Shown here: one piece after another, positions 15,395 to 24,591 of the stretch
Position numbering within the stretch: the stretch's first letter is position 1
Layout of the letters: each line of letters starts with the position of its first letter
NCBI GenBank assembly: GCA_045648985.1
Contig: JAZROZ010000019.1
Location: 1-38,959, forward strand
Length of the DNA: 38,959 nt
Source of the DNA: SIG437 sp045648985
GTDB lineage: Bacteria; Bacillota; Clostridia; UBA1381; UBA9506
Direction of reading: 5' to 3'
Made by a program: the position numbers and the translations under genes
The notes under the pieces: generated by a model
Database searches by the model: none
Seen by the model: the letters and a program-made list of their open reading frames with translations, nothing else
What the model was told of the DNA's origin: nothing

Positions 15395-16762
15395 TTATCT
15401 TTCGTTTATTTTTATATATTCCCGTTTTTTGCTGACACTTTTATATGCAGGTCTCATAATTTTACCGCCATAGAGAGCTTCTTCTATTCTGTGTGCACAC
15501 CAACCGCTCATACGCGCAACTGCAAACATAGGAGTATATAATTCCACAGGGATATTCAGCATTTTATATACAAAGCCTGAGTACATATCAACGTTTGCAC
15601 ACATTGTTTTATTTCCTTTTAATTCCGCAAAAATCTCAGGTGTGAGCTCTTCTATTAATTCATAGAGTTTGAATTCTTTTAAATTACCTGTTTCTTCTGC
15701 AAGCTCATAAGCTTTTTCTTTAAGCAATACGGCACGAGGGTCTGATAAAGTATAAATAGCGTGACCCATACCATAAACTAAGCCTGACATATCATATGAT
15801 TCTTTTCTTATAATCTTTTTGATATGCCCTGCAATCTGGTCTTTATCGTTTATATCTGTAATATTTGCCTTGAAATCTTCAATCATACCCATAACTCTTA
15901 TGTTTGCACCGCCGTGCTTTGGACCTTTGAGTGAGCCGATAGCAGATGCAATTGCAGCATAAGTATCAGTGCCTGATGATGAAACAACACGTGTCGTAAA
16001 AGCAGAGTTGTTACCACCGCCGTGCTCTGCATGGAGAATAAAGGCAAGGTCTAAGATTTCAGCCTCTAAGCGAGAGAACTTATTATCCGACCTTATCATA
16101 TATAAGAAGTTTTCTGCGGTTGAAAGCTCTTTCTGTGGATTATGTATATAAAGGCTCTTTCCGTCATAATAATGTCTTTTAGCCTGATAAGCATACGCAA
16201 CTAAAGTAGGTACACGTGAAATTAAAGTAATTGACTGCTTTATCATATTCAAAAGGTCAGTCGAATCAGGGTTTGTATCATATGAATACATAGTAAGAAC
16301 GCTTCTTGAAAGCTTGTTCATAATGTCAGGGCTTGGTGCTTTCATAATAACATCTTCCCTGAAGTTGTAGGGAACAGGTCTTTGCGCTGCAACTAATGTA
16401 TTAAAATCTTCCAGCTCTTTTTTTGTCGGGAGTTTGCCAAACATTATGAGATAGCATACTTCTTCAAAGCCGAATCTGCCTTCCTCGCGACACGCTTTAA
16501 CAATCTCTTTAATATCAATTCCTCTGTAGCGCAAACTACCCTCATCAGGAGTTTTTTCGTCTTCTGATATAACGTAACCGTGAACGTTACCAATGTTTGT
16601 AAGACCGGCAAGAACACCAGTTCCGTCGCTGTTGCGAAGACCTCTTTTTACCTTATAGTTACTGAATTTGTCAGGAGAAATAGCAGAGTTACCTTCTACC
16701 ATTTCACACCAACTGTCTAGTATCTGTCCATAGTATTCCAAGTTTTCCAATTTATAACACAA
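15395..16762 (-). CDS. gltA: Citrate synthase
   Basis: Condenses acetyl-CoA and oxaloacetate to citrate. The 455-residue protein carries active-site stretches LHAEHGGGNNSAFTTRVVSS and KGPKHGGAN (His), GMGHAIYTLSDPRA (His and the substrate side) and a late Asp/Arg region ending in YGGKIMRPAY. The N-terminal extension SLRYRGIDIKEIV is the usual entry to the large domain. The start is uncertain: the longest frame begins TTG at 16762, with AAAAGG touching it and no good ATG nearby before codon 21. It follows the amidohydrolase gene by 17 bp. With acn and icd it completes the oxidative TCA branch, although encoded in a separate unit. Confidence 0.93.
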   Translation of the reverse strand: MCYKLENLEYYGQILDSWCEMVEGNSAISPDKFSNYKVKRGLRNSDGTGVLAGLTNIGNVHGYVISEDEKTPDEGSLRYRGIDIKEIVKACREEGRFGFEEVCYLIMFGKLPTKKELEDFNTLVAAQRPVPYNFREDVIMKAPSPDIMNKLSRSVLTMYSYDTNPDSTDLLNMIKQSITLISRVPTLVAYAYQAKRHYYDGKSLYIHNPQKELSTAENFLYMIRSDNKFSRLEAEILDLAFILHAEHGGGNNSAFTTRVVSSSGTDTYAAIASAIGSLKGPKHGGANIRVMGMIEDFKANITDINDKDQIAGHIKKIIRKESYDMSGLVYGMGHAIYTLSDPRAVLLKEKAYELAEETGNLKEFKLYELIEELTPEIFAELKGNKTMCANVDMYSGFVYKMLNIPVELYTPMFAVARMSGWCAHRIEEALYGGKIMRPAYKSVSKKREYIKINER

Positions 16763-16779
16763 CCTTTTCTGTTTTTTGC

Positions 16780-17943
16780 TTATATAATTTGTCCGTTTAT
16801 AAAGACATTTTCAATTTTTGAATCGAGTGAAAAAAGCTCGCCCGATATGATAACAAGGTCTGCATCCTTTCCCTCTTTGATGCTTCCAACGCGTTTATCA
16901 ATACCTGTGTTTTTTGCAGCGTTAATCGTGATAGATTTAAGTGCCGTATCCTTAGACAAGCCATGCTTTACGGCTAAAGCTGCACACAGATAGAGATTAT
17001 CTTCTGTGATTTCAGGATGGTCTGTAACGATTGCAAAATCAACACCCGCATCTTCCAGGCATTTGTATATGTCAAAGGAGAGATTTTTAAGCTCAAGCTT
17101 TGATTTTGAACCAAGCGTCGGACCGAGCATTATCGGTATGTTTTTCTTTTTTAATATATCACAAATAAGGTGACCTTCGGTGCAGTGCTCTAGAGTGATT
17201 AAAATATTAAACTCTTCTGCAATTCTGATAGCGGTGCAGATGTCGTCAGCACGATGTGCGTGAACCTTTAAAGGAATCTCCCTGTTAATGACACCTAAAA
17301 GTGACTGTGACTTGAAATCAAGCTCAGGTTTATCCTCGTTTTCTGTATCACTTTCATATTTTTTTATCTTTTCATTATATTCACGTGCTTCAAACAAGGC
17401 TTCTCTTAAAATGGCTGCAGTCGCCATTCTTGTAACAGGAGCTTCTTTTCTTTGTGCATAGACACTGCAGGGATTTTCTCCGAGCGCGGCCTTTATAGCA
17501 ACAGGCTCTTTTATTATCATTTCGTCAACGCATTTTCCGAGTGTTTTGATTGCGGCGAATTGGCCGCCTATAACGTTTGCACTGCCAGGACCTGTTACAA
17601 CAGTCGTAACACCGCCGCGCTTAGCATCAGAAAAAGCCGAATCAAAAGGATTGATTGCATCTATTGCCCGAAGCTGGGGTGTAACAGGGGATGTGTCTTC
17701 GTTTCCGTCCATACCGACATCGCCAACGCCTTCTTCAAAAAGACCGATGTGTGAATGTGCATCAACAAAGCCGGGGATTAACATATTGCCTCCGACATCG
17801 TAAACATATGAAAATGTGTCGTCTGATTTTAAATCGTCCATACTTCCGACAGAATAAATTTTATCTTCTTTTATGATTACATAACCATTTTCGATAACCT
17901 CATTTTCCATCGTAAAAATTCTGGCATTTTTTAAGAGCTTCAC
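16780..17943 (-). CDS. Amidohydrolase family metal-dependent hydrolase
   Basis: A 387-residue cytoplasmic member of the amidohydrolase superfamily, resembling the imidazolonepropionase/isoaspartyl-dipeptidase-like 'amidohydrolase' group of Clostridia. The start is GTG at 17943 with GGAGGT 8 bases away. Metal-site residues are H63 and H65 (DAHSH), H228/H230 (VHAH), H253 (LEHCTEGH) and D308 (TDHPE). A small beta-sandwich frames the barrel (residues 1-55 and the C-terminal DADLVIISGELFSLDSKIENVFING). The substrate cannot be read from sequence. It heads a probable unit with citrate synthase, the stalk protein and uvrB, driven by a strong divergent promoter. Confidence 0.85.
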   Translation of the reverse strand: MKLLKNARIFTMENEVIENGYVIIKEDKIYSVGSMDDLKSDDTFSYVYDVGGNMLIPGFVDAHSHIGLFEEGVGDVGMDGNEDTSPVTPQLRAIDAINPFDSAFSDAKRGGVTTVVTGPGSANVIGGQFAAIKTLGKCVDEMIIKEPVAIKAALGENPCSVYAQRKEAPVTRMATAAILREALFEAREYNEKIKKYESDTENEDKPELDFKSQSLLGVINREIPLKVHAHRADDICTAIRIAEEFNILITLEHCTEGHLICDILKKKNIPIMLGPTLGSKSKLELKNLSFDIYKCLEDAGVDFAIVTDHPEITEDNLYLCAALAVKHGLSKDTALKSITINAAKNTGIDKRVGSIKEGKDADLVIISGELFSLDSKIENVFINGQII

Positions 17944-17997
17944 AGATATTACCTCCGAAAGTGTATAAAAACTCTATTTTATCAATCATATTTGATT

Positions 17998-18083
17998 ATT
18001 ATAACATATCTTTTAAATGTAGTCAACTTTTTATTAATTTTTGAGCAAAAACAGTTGACAGAAAGACGGATAAATATTATTAT
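17998..18083. promoter_or_regulatory. Divergent promoters of the amidohydrolase unit and proS
   Basis: Minus strand: -35 TTGACT (18026-18021), 17 bases, -10 TATAAT (18003-17998). Plus strand: -35 TTGACA (18055-18060), 17 bases, -10 TATTAT (18078-18083), with a TATAAT also at 18083-18088. Both are close to the vegetative consensus. The 189-base gap shows no T-box or other leader structure. Confidence 0.75.
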
Positions 18084-18132
18084 ATAATATAGAAAATTTT
18101 GTCTTAAAATAAATTGAAAGCAGGAAAAATAT

Positions 18133-19830
18133 ATGAAAACATCACAAATGCTACTTACAACACTTCGCGAAGTACCGGCAGAAGCAGAAACAACAAGTCA
18201 CAGACTGATGCTTCGCGCAGGATTAATAAGAAAACTCGCATCGGGCGTATATTCTTTTCTTCCCATCGGACTTAAGGTTTTAAAAAAGGTAGAGCAGATT
18301 ATCAGAGAGGAAATGGATGCTGAGGGTGCACAGGAGCTTTTAATGTCGGCACTTCTGCCTGCAGAATACTATCAGGCATCAGGAAGATGGGACGTTTTCG
18401 GCGATAATATGTTCAGGTTAAAAGACAGAGGCGGACGTGACTTCTGTTTAGGACCTACACACGAGGAAATATTTACAAACACAGTTAAATCGGAAGTTAA
18501 ATCATATAAACAGCTTCCTTTGACACTTTACCAGATACAGACTAAATACCGTGACGAAAGCCGTCCGCGTTTTGGTGTTATGCGTTCAAGAGAGTTCATA
18601 ATGAAAGATGCATATAGCTTCGATATGACGCAGGAGGGCCTTGATGAGTCATATGAAAAGATGTATAGAGCCTATTGTAAAGCCTTTAGCCGTATGGAGC
18701 TTGACTTTATCGTAGTTGATGCTGATTCAGGCGCAATGGGTGGAAGCGGTTCACAAGAGTTTATGGTAAAATCTGATACAGGTGAGGATGTAATTGCATT
18801 CTGTCCTGCTTGTAATTATGCAGCAAATGATGAAAAGGCGGCTTGCATAGTTGTTCCTTGCGAAAAGGAAGAACCAAAGGAAATGAAAAAGATTGCAACA
18901 CCTGACGTAAGAACAATAGAAGAACTTGTTGAATTTATGAATACTGATGCTCAGCACTTTGTCAAGACGCTTATATATAAAGGCGGCGAAAAATATGTTG
19001 CAGTTTTAGTTCGTGGAGACAGAGAAGTAAACGAGGTTAAGCTTATAAACTATTTAGGCTGCACAGAGGATGATTTAGAGCTTGCAGAGGATGAAAAAGT
19101 ACGTGAGTTTACTAAAGCTGAAGTCGGCTTTGCAGGTCCTGTAGGATTAGAACTTCCCATCCTTTGCGACAATGAAGTATATGAGATGTCAAACTTTATT
19201 GTTGGTGCAAATGAAACAGGCTATCACTTGGAAAATGTAAACATAAAGGACTTTACATGTGAGACGGTTTCAGACTTCCGTACAATTAAAGACGGAGACC
19301 CTTGCCCAATCTGTGGCAAACCTATTTCAACTACATCAGGAATAGAAGTAGGTCACATTTTCAAGCTTGGTACAAAATATACAGAAGCTTTAGATTGTAC
19401 TTGCCTTGACGAAAACGGTAAAGCTCAGACAATCATTATGGGATGCTATGGTATTGGTGTTACAAGAAGCATCTCAGCTATCATCGAGCAGCATAGTGAC
19501 GAAAATGGTATAATCTGGCCTGTTAGCGTTGCTCCTTATCACGTTTGCGTTGTTCCTGTTCAGGCTTCAAATGAAGAACAAATGGAGCTTTCATTAAAGA
19601 TTTATGATGAGCTCAAAAAAGCAGGCATTGAGGTTTTACTTGATGACAGAAACGAACGTGTAGGCGTTAAGTTTAAGGATATGGACTTAATTGGTATCCC
19701 TGTAAGAATTACTGTAGGTAAAAAAGCAGGAGAAAATATTGTTGAATTCAAAATCAGAAAAGAAGGTGAAGTTATCGAAATTTCATCTGAGGATTCAATT
19801 AAAAAAGCAATAGAATTTATCAAAGGATAG
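18133..19830 (+). CDS. proS: Prolyl-tRNA synthetase (bacterial type)
   Basis: Charges tRNA-Pro. It has 565 residues, the usual bacterial-type length. Class II motif 2 is TKYRDESRPRFGVMRSREFIMKDAY (about 136-160). The inserted editing domain that clears Ala-tRNA-Pro covers about 225-400, with a Cys-x-x-Cys pair on each side (CPACN, CPICG). Motif 3 is GCYGIGVTRSISA. The anticodon-binding domain occupies the last 100 residues (SVAPYHVCVVPVQ...LLDDRNERVGVKFKDMDLIGIPVRI). It is transcribed from the promoter at 18055-18083. A small lipoprotein gene starts 10 bp after the stop, so they are probably co-transcribed. Confidence 0.97.
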   Translation: MKTSQMLLTTLREVPAEAETTSHRLMLRAGLIRKLASGVYSFLPIGLKVLKKVEQIIREEMDAEGAQELLMSALLPAEYYQASGRWDVFGDNMFRLKDRGGRDFCLGPTHEEIFTNTVKSEVKSYKQLPLTLYQIQTKYRDESRPRFGVMRSREFIMKDAYSFDMTQEGLDESYEKMYRAYCKAFSRMELDFIVVDADSGAMGGSGSQEFMVKSDTGEDVIAFCPACNYAANDEKAACIVVPCEKEEPKEMKKIATPDVRTIEELVEFMNTDAQHFVKTLIYKGGEKYVAVLVRGDREVNEVKLINYLGCTEDDLELAEDEKVREFTKAEVGFAGPVGLELPILCDNEVYEMSNFIVGANETGYHLENVNIKDFTCETVSDFRTIKDGDPCPICGKPISTTSGIEVGHIFKLGTKYTEALDCTCLDENGKAQTIIMGCYGIGVTRSISAIIEQHSDENGIIWPVSVAPYHVCVVPVQASNEEQMELSLKIYDELKKAGIEVLLDDRNERVGVKFKDMDLIGIPVRITVGKKAGENIVEFKIRKEGEVIEISSEDSIKKAIEFIKG

Positions 19831-19840
19831 GGTGAATAAT

Positions 19841-20215
19841 ATGAAAAGAGTATTATCATTAATAAGTGTATTGGTTTTGCTTTTGGGATTAACCGCTTGC
19901 CAAAATGCAGAAAGTGAAGCTGTTATCGGAGGTAGCGACGGACCTACGAGTGTTATAGTTGCCGAAGAAAAAGAAACCGAAGAAAAAACTGAAGTTGAAA
20001 AGCAAACGGAAGAAAAAGAAGAAGAGCAGGAGTTTACAGAAGACGGAAGACCTGTTGTTTATTGGGCAAATCCGTCACTGAGAGATTCATCTGACGTTGC
20101 ATATCATAAAAAAGACTGTAAAATCATAAAAGACTTAAAACCTGATAAGCTCCCCTGGGCACTCATCGAGGCTCTCAATATGGAACCTTGCGAGAAGTGT
20201 AATCCCGATAAATAA
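19841..20215 (+). CDS. Small lipoprotein with a GGSDGPT motif and a Cys/His C-terminal module
   Basis: Unrecognised 124-residue lipoprotein. The start is ATG 19841 (AGGGTG six bases upstream); an in-frame GTG at 19832 is too near the ribosome site. The lipobox is LTAC with Cys20. Directly after it comes AVIGGSDGPTSVIVA (27-41). The GG-x-DGPT part is the signature of Na+-pumping decarboxylase beta subunits, here without any membrane protein around it. A Glu/Lys-rich spacer (42-66) follows. Then comes a compact module: PVVYWANP, H89, C93, WALIEALN, C117 and C120. The pattern YHxxxC...CxxC suggests a bound metal, as in small extracytoplasmic proteins whose C-termini read YH...C...PC..C.P. The role is unknown. 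Confidence 0.7.
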   Translation: MKRVLSLISVLVLLLGLTACQNAESEAVIGGSDGPTSVIVAEEKETEEKTEVEKQTEEKEEEQEFTEDGRPVVYWANPSLRDSSDVAYHKKDCKIIKDLKPDKLPWALIEALNMEPCEKCNPDK

Positions 20216-20243
20216 AAATAAAAAATATTAGGAGGACATATAA

Positions 20244-21836
20244 ATGGCAAAGCGTATAATATCTTTAATCACATTGATATTATTTGTCATATGTATGTCC
20301 TCTTGCGTTCATAGCACCAATTCTGCAGGCTCTGCAGAGTCAGAAAATGCAGAAACAAAAGAAACACGTATAAAGGGCGGAGTTTTAAATCTCTGTATTT
20401 TTGAGGTTGACTCATTAAATCCGCTTTTAACACAGAATGAGAGTAATTTAGATGTACTCAGACTTATGTTTGACGGACTTTTTAATGTTTTAGACGATTA
20501 TTCTTTAGAAAATAATCTTTGTGAGAGTTATTCCGTTTCGGAAGACGGACTCAGTTATGACTTTACAATAAGAAGCGGAGTAGATTTCCATAGCGGAAAA
20601 GAGCTTTCTGCCAAAGACGTAAATGCTTCGTTTAAGCTTATTAAAGAAGCAGACGGACCATATGCTCAGCGTTTTGATAACGTAGAATCTACTTCTGCTG
20701 ATGGCTTAATATGGCGCGTTAAATTAAGCTCACCTGTCATTAACTTTCCTGCACTTTTAGATTTCCCGGTTTTGCCCTCAGGCGATGCTCATAAAGATAC
20801 GTTGATTTCTGATATTGACTATATACCTGATGGCACAGGAATATATAAAGTAAATACCTATAAAACATCAAAAGAGCTGCATCTTGTTATCAATGAAAAA
20901 CATTTTTCTGCAAAATATCCAAACATTCCTGACATAAAGATAGCTTTTGTGAGTGATAAAAATACGGCGATTTCAATGTTTGAAAATCTGCATATTGATG
21001 TGCTTGGTGAAAATATTGTAAACCCTGATGAATACACACCAAAAAGGAAGAATATAAAAACTGTATTATATCCTAAAAATACGATTACGTTTTTGGGAAT
21101 AAATAATCAGAAACCGATTTTGCTCGATAGCTTGACACGTGCTGCAATTTCTGCAAGTATTGATAAAAAAGCCTTGGCTGATGAATCGAAAACACGTATT
21201 TCAATCCCTGCACAGACACCTGTCAATCCGCATTTTGCATATTATGACAGTACACTTGTAAATACTTCATATAGTAAAGAAACGGCGATAGAGCTTTTAT
21301 CTGACAGTGGTTTTTACGATTCTGACGGTGATGGCATATTAGAAAAAGATATGTATGGCGAAAAGCAGATAGCCAACCTTGATATTTTAGTAAATGAAGA
21401 AAATGAGACAAGATTAAAGCTTGCAGATAAGATAAAAGCATCTCTTGGTGAGGTGGGTGTAAAAGCAACTGTAACAGCCGTTGATTTTGATACCTATACA
21501 GAGAGAATTGATGTTAAAAATTATGATTTGTTTGTAGGAAGCATTAACATCTCTCAAAACAACGACCTTTCATTTATGCTTAGAACTGATAAAAATATGT
21601 TTGGATTCTCAAGCGAGAGGGTTGATTTGTGTTTGAATCAGCTTGCAGTTTTATCAAATACAGATGTAATCAAAAACGTTTACCGTGATATGTGTCAGTA
21701 CTTAGTTGAAGACGTGCCGATTGCAAGCCTTTACTTTGATAACGGAACTCTGTTGTGCTCGGATAAAATAAAAGGGGATATTAACCCTGCACAAAGCAAT
21801 ATTTTTGCAAATATACACGAGTGGTATATAAAGTAG
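20244..21836 (+). CDS. Peptide/nickel-type ABC transporter substrate-binding lipoprotein
   Basis: A 530-residue lipoprotein of the family-5 solute-binding proteins (DppA/OppA-like), tethered outside the membrane to deliver peptides or similar ligands. The lipobox is CMSSC near residue 20, after a hydrophobic stretch. Family features are VDSLNPLLT, MFDGLFNVLDDYSLENNLCESY, YDFTIRSGVDFHSGKELSAKDV, and later IPAQTPVNPHF and the EKQIANLDILVNEENETRLKLADKIKASL lobe. The ribosome site AGGAGG (20230-20235) sits before the ATG. No permease or ATPase gene is adjacent, so it is an orphan or serves a distant transporter. A terminator follows at once. Confidence 0.85.
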   Translation: MAKRIISLITLILFVICMSSCVHSTNSAGSAESENAETKETRIKGGVLNLCIFEVDSLNPLLTQNESNLDVLRLMFDGLFNVLDDYSLENNLCESYSVSEDGLSYDFTIRSGVDFHSGKELSAKDVNASFKLIKEADGPYAQRFDNVESTSADGLIWRVKLSSPVINFPALLDFPVLPSGDAHKDTLISDIDYIPDGTGIYKVNTYKTSKELHLVINEKHFSAKYPNIPDIKIAFVSDKNTAISMFENLHIDVLGENIVNPDEYTPKRKNIKTVLYPKNTITFLGINNQKPILLDSLTRAAISASIDKKALADESKTRISIPAQTPVNPHFAYYDSTLVNTSYSKETAIELLSDSGFYDSDGDGILEKDMYGEKQIANLDILVNEENETRLKLADKIKASLGEVGVKATVTAVDFDTYTERIDVKNYDLFVGSINISQNNDLSFMLRTDKNMFGFSSERVDLCLNQLAVLSNTDVIKNVYRDMCQYLVEDVPIASLYFDNGTLLCSDKIKGDINPAQSNIFANIHEWYIK

Positions 21837-21867
21837 GAGATGTAAAAAAATTTTTGCATCTCTTTTT
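21837..21867 (+). terminator. Terminator after the substrate-binding lipoprotein
   Basis: GAGATG plus A-run pairs with T-run plus CATCTC (21837-21862), then TTTTT (21863-21867). It begins at the base after the stop codon and separates this gene from prfA. Confidence 0.75.
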
Positions 21868-21899
21868 ATTTTATAATCTTAAAAAACTGAAAAATATGG

Positions 21900-21928
21900 T
21901 TGAAAAAATATCAAAAGTGTTATATAAT
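21900..21928 (+). promoter_or_regulatory. Promoter of the prfA cluster
   Basis: TTGAAA (21900-21905), 17 bases, TATAAT (21923-21928). The start should be near 21935, leaving a short AT-rich leader before ATG 21991. Confidence 0.75.
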
Positions 21929-21990
21929 ATACTATCATTGATATATTTACGCCAATTTAAGAAATTATAACAGAAAGAGGAACAATATAT

Positions 21991-23064
21991 ATGTTTGAAA
22001 AGCTGTCATTTATAGAGGATCGTTTTGACGAACTAAGTAAAAATATAAGCGATCCTGAAATAATTGCAGATCAGGAAAAATGGAGAAAGCTTTGCAAGGA
22101 ACATTCGGATATAGAACCGATTGTGGAAAAATACAGAGCATATAAAAAAGCAAACCAGACACTTTCAGAATCAAAGGAAATGCTTTCTGAAACAGACGAT
22201 AAGGATTTCCGTGAGATGATTGAAATAGAAATAAAAGATGCTGAAGAAGAAATCGTAAAACTAAACGAAGAGCTCAAGATTTTACTTCTTCCCAAAGACC
22301 CTAACGATGACAAAAACGTTATCGTTGAAATCAGGGGCGGAGCAGGCGGCGATGAAGCGGCACTCTTTGCAGGCGATTTGTTCAGAATGTACTCTATGTA
22401 TGCTGAATCTAAGAGATGGAAGATTGATATTATGAACTCAAACCCTACAGAAATCGGGGGTTTTAAGGAAATATCTTTCAGTATCGAAGGCAGCGGTGCA
22501 TATTCAAGACTTAAGTTTGAAAGCGGTGTTCATCGTGTTCAACGTGTACCTGAAACCGAATCAAGCGGCAGAATTCACACCTCGACTGTAACTGTTGCAG
22601 TTTTACCTGAAGTGGAAGAAGTCGAAGTAGAAATAAATGCAAATGATTTAAGAATAGACGTTTTCCGTGCAGGCGGTCCCGGGGGTCAGTGCGTTAACAC
22701 AACTGACTCGGCTGTCCGCATAACGCATCTTCCAACAGGCCTTGTTGTTTCTTGTCAGGATGAGAAATCCCAGCACAAGAACAAGGATAAGGCAATGAAG
22801 ATTCTTCGTTCAAGACTTTATGAGCTTGTGCAGAGTCAACAGCACGAAGAAATAGCTCAGGAAAGAAAGAGTCAGGTGGGAACAGGCGACAGAAGCGAAC
22901 GAATCAGAACATATAATTTCCCACAGGGAAGAGTGACAGACCACAGAATAGGGCTCACACTTCATCGCTTAGAGGCTATATTAAACGGCGATATTGACGA
23001 GGTTGTTGACGCACTCATCACAACACATCAGAGTGAGCTGTTAAAAGGTCAGCAAAGCGACTAA
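21991..23064 (+). CDS. prfA: Peptide chain release factor 1
   Basis: Recognises UAA and UAG stop codons and triggers peptide release. It has 357 residues. The GGQ catalytic loop is at 231-233 in RAGGPGGQCVNTTDSAVRI. The codon-recognition side has PTGLVVSCQDEKSQHKN (residues after the loop) and VHRVQRVPETESSGRIHTSTVTVA before it. The PxT-type RF1 stretch lies in the middle domain. An N-terminal coiled region, about 1-100, is rich in Lys and Glu. No prmC methylase gene is next to it; yhbY follows after 27 bp. Confidence 0.96.
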   Translation: MFEKLSFIEDRFDELSKNISDPEIIADQEKWRKLCKEHSDIEPIVEKYRAYKKANQTLSESKEMLSETDDKDFREMIEIEIKDAEEEIVKLNEELKILLLPKDPNDDKNVIVEIRGGAGGDEAALFAGDLFRMYSMYAESKRWKIDIMNSNPTEIGGFKEISFSIEGSGAYSRLKFESGVHRVQRVPETESSGRIHTSTVTVAVLPEVEEVEVEINANDLRIDVFRAGGPGGQCVNTTDSAVRITHLPTGLVVSCQDEKSQHKNKDKAMKILRSRLYELVQSQQHEEIAQERKSQVGTGDRSERIRTYNFPQGRVTDHRIGLTLHRLEAILNGDIDEVVDALITTHQSELLKGQQSD

Positions 23065-23091
23065 TTAAAAATAGTTAATAGGTGATAATAT

Positions 23092-23382
23092 ATGATAACC
23101 AGTAAACAAAGGGCAAAATTAAGAAAGCTTGCAAATGGCATCCCTGCAATTTTGCAGATAGGAAAGGGCGGCATTTGTGATAATTTAATAAAACAGATTG
23201 ATGATGCACTCACAGCAAGAGAACTTGTAAAAATCACGATACTTGAAACGGCTCTTTTAGATACAAAAGAAACATGTAACAGCTTAGCAGAAATTTTAAA
23301 AGCTGAGCCTGTTCAGGCGATAGGCTTTAAATTTGTATTATATAGAAGATCAAGGGAAGTAAAAGAACCTATTGAGCTTTGA
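23092..23382 (+). CDS. yhbY: YhbY-type CRM-domain RNA-binding protein
   Basis: A 96-residue single CRM-domain protein that binds pre-ribosomal RNA and is linked to large-subunit assembly. The family start is ITSKQRAKLRKLANGIPAILQIGKGG, with the GKGG loop at residues 24-27. It continues with ALTARELVKITILE and ends in FKFVLYRRS (the usual LYR). It begins the classical group yhbY-nadD-yqeK-rsfS. The obgE gene often found before it is absent. The stop codon is 14 bases before the nadD start. Confidence 0.9.
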   Translation: MITSKQRAKLRKLANGIPAILQIGKGGICDNLIKQIDDALTARELVKITILETALLDTKETCNSLAEILKAEPVQAIGFKFVLYRRSREVKEPIEL

Positions 23383-23396
23383 TTTCCGGAGGCTTT

Positions 23397-23996
23397 ATGA
23401 GTAAAATCGGAATATTCGGCGGAACATTTGACCCGATTCACACAGGGCATATCGAAATCGCAAAAACTGCAAAAGAAAAAATGGAGCTTGATTTAGTGAT
23501 TTTTGTGCCGTCAGGTGACCCGCCGCACAAAACTGATAAAAAAGTGGGAAATAAAGAGGACAGGCTTTATATGACAAAGCTGGTGTCGAGTTGTTATGAT
23601 TTTTTTTCGGTTTCGGATTACGAAGTGACAAAAGACCAAAGGAGCTATTCGGTAAATCTCATAAAACATTTTAAGGAGATTTATAAAACCGATGAGCTTT
23701 ATTTCATAATTGGTGCAGATTCTTTATATAATTTGCCGCTTTGGTATCGCTATGAAGAATTGATTGAGATGGTGACGTTTATTGTCATATCAAGACCACA
23801 CCAACTCGATAAAAGTCGTTTGCTTGATAAATTCAAAGGCACAGAAAAACCGCCGAGAATTTTATTTGTAGATGACGTATCCATTGACATTTCCTCAACG
23901 GAAATAAGGGACAAGATAAAAAACGGGCATGACGTAAAAGACGTTTTACCACAACCCGTTTTAAGTTATATAAAAGATAAAGGACTATACGTATAA
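23397..23996 (+). CDS. nadD: Nicotinate-mononucleotide adenylyltransferase
   Basis: Forms nicotinate adenine dinucleotide from NaMN and ATP in NAD synthesis. The start is ATG 23397 with GGAGG five bases away; an in-frame TTG upstream at 23379 overlaps the previous stop and is not needed. 199 residues. The nucleotidyltransferase loop is GIFGGTFDPIHTGH (4-17), the second signature is FIIGADSLYNLPLWYRYEEL, and the C-terminal ISSTEIRDKI supplies the adenylyl-binding S-S-T-x-x-R. It precedes yqeK by nine bases. Confidence 0.95.
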   Translation: MSKIGIFGGTFDPIHTGHIEIAKTAKEKMELDLVIFVPSGDPPHKTDKKVGNKEDRLYMTKLVSSCYDFFSVSDYEVTKDQRSYSVNLIKHFKEIYKTDELYFIIGADSLYNLPLWYRYEELIEMVTFIVISRPHQLDKSRLLDKFKGTEKPPRILFVDDVSIDISSTEIRDKIKNGHDVKDVLPQPVLSYIKDKGLYV

Positions 23997-24005
23997 GGAG
24001 TTTAT

Positions 24006-24587
24006 ATGAATCTTATCCAGATGGAAGAAAAACTAAAGAACACACTTTCAGAGCGTAGATATATCCATTCTATCGGTGTTATGGAATCTGCGGTCAGCCT
24101 GGCAGAACGATTTGGTGCTGACGTGGAAAAAGCAAGACTTGCAGGTCTTCTTCATGATTGCGCCAAAGAAGTCAATAAGGACGAAGCGGTGAGACTGTGT
24201 GATGAGCTTGGCATAGAAATTGATGACGAGAAAAGATTGCAAAAGGGACTTTTGCACGCTGATTTAGGGGCAGAGTTCATTAAAATAGAGTATGATGTTT
24301 TCGATGAAGAAATCTATAATGCCATCAAATATCATACTATGGGTAGATGCGATATGACAATGCTTGATAAAATTATATATCTTGCCGATTTTATAGAGCC
24401 ATCAAGACGTGAATTCGACGGAATTTCAAGACTTAAAGAATTATGTATGGAAGATTTGGACGAAGCTATGCTTTTTGCAATCAATCTTTCTATATCTTTC
24501 GTTTTGAGTAAGGGTAAGGTACTACATAAACAGACGATTGCAACAAGGGAATATTTTGAAAAACTTACGAAGGAAAAAGGGAGGTAA
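24006..24587 (+). CDS. yqeK: HD-domain dinucleotide hydrolase YqeK
   Basis: A 193-residue HD-domain protein of the YqeK family. Bacillus and clostridial members hydrolyse diadenosine tetraphosphate symmetrically using iron. Metal-binding residues visible are the His of RRYIHSIGVMESAV, the HD pair in GLLHDCAKEV, the His of LLHADLGAEF, and the late YHTMGR with LDKIIYLADFIEPSR (Asp). Ribosome site AAGGAG lies before ATG 24006. It sits between nadD and rsfS, its usual place. The stop is just before the rsfS start. Confidence 0.92.
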   Translation: MNLIQMEEKLKNTLSERRYIHSIGVMESAVSLAERFGADVEKARLAGLLHDCAKEVNKDEAVRLCDELGIEIDDEKRLQKGLLHADLGAEFIKIEYDVFDEEIYNAIKYHTMGRCDMTMLDKIIYLADFIEPSRREFDGISRLKELCMEDLDEAMLFAINLSISFVLSKGKVLHKQTIATREYFEKLTKEKGR

Positions 24588-24591
24588 TACT

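Noticed and set aside
18021..18060. Inverted repeat GTCAACT...AGTTGAC between the amidohydrolase gene and proS
   Set aside because: The arms are the two -35 boxes of back-to-back promoters (TTGACT on the minus strand, TTGACA on the plus strand), so pairing is expected without an operator.
17944..18132. T-box leader for proS
   Set aside because: No T-box consensus, specifier stem or terminator is present between the promoter and the start codon.
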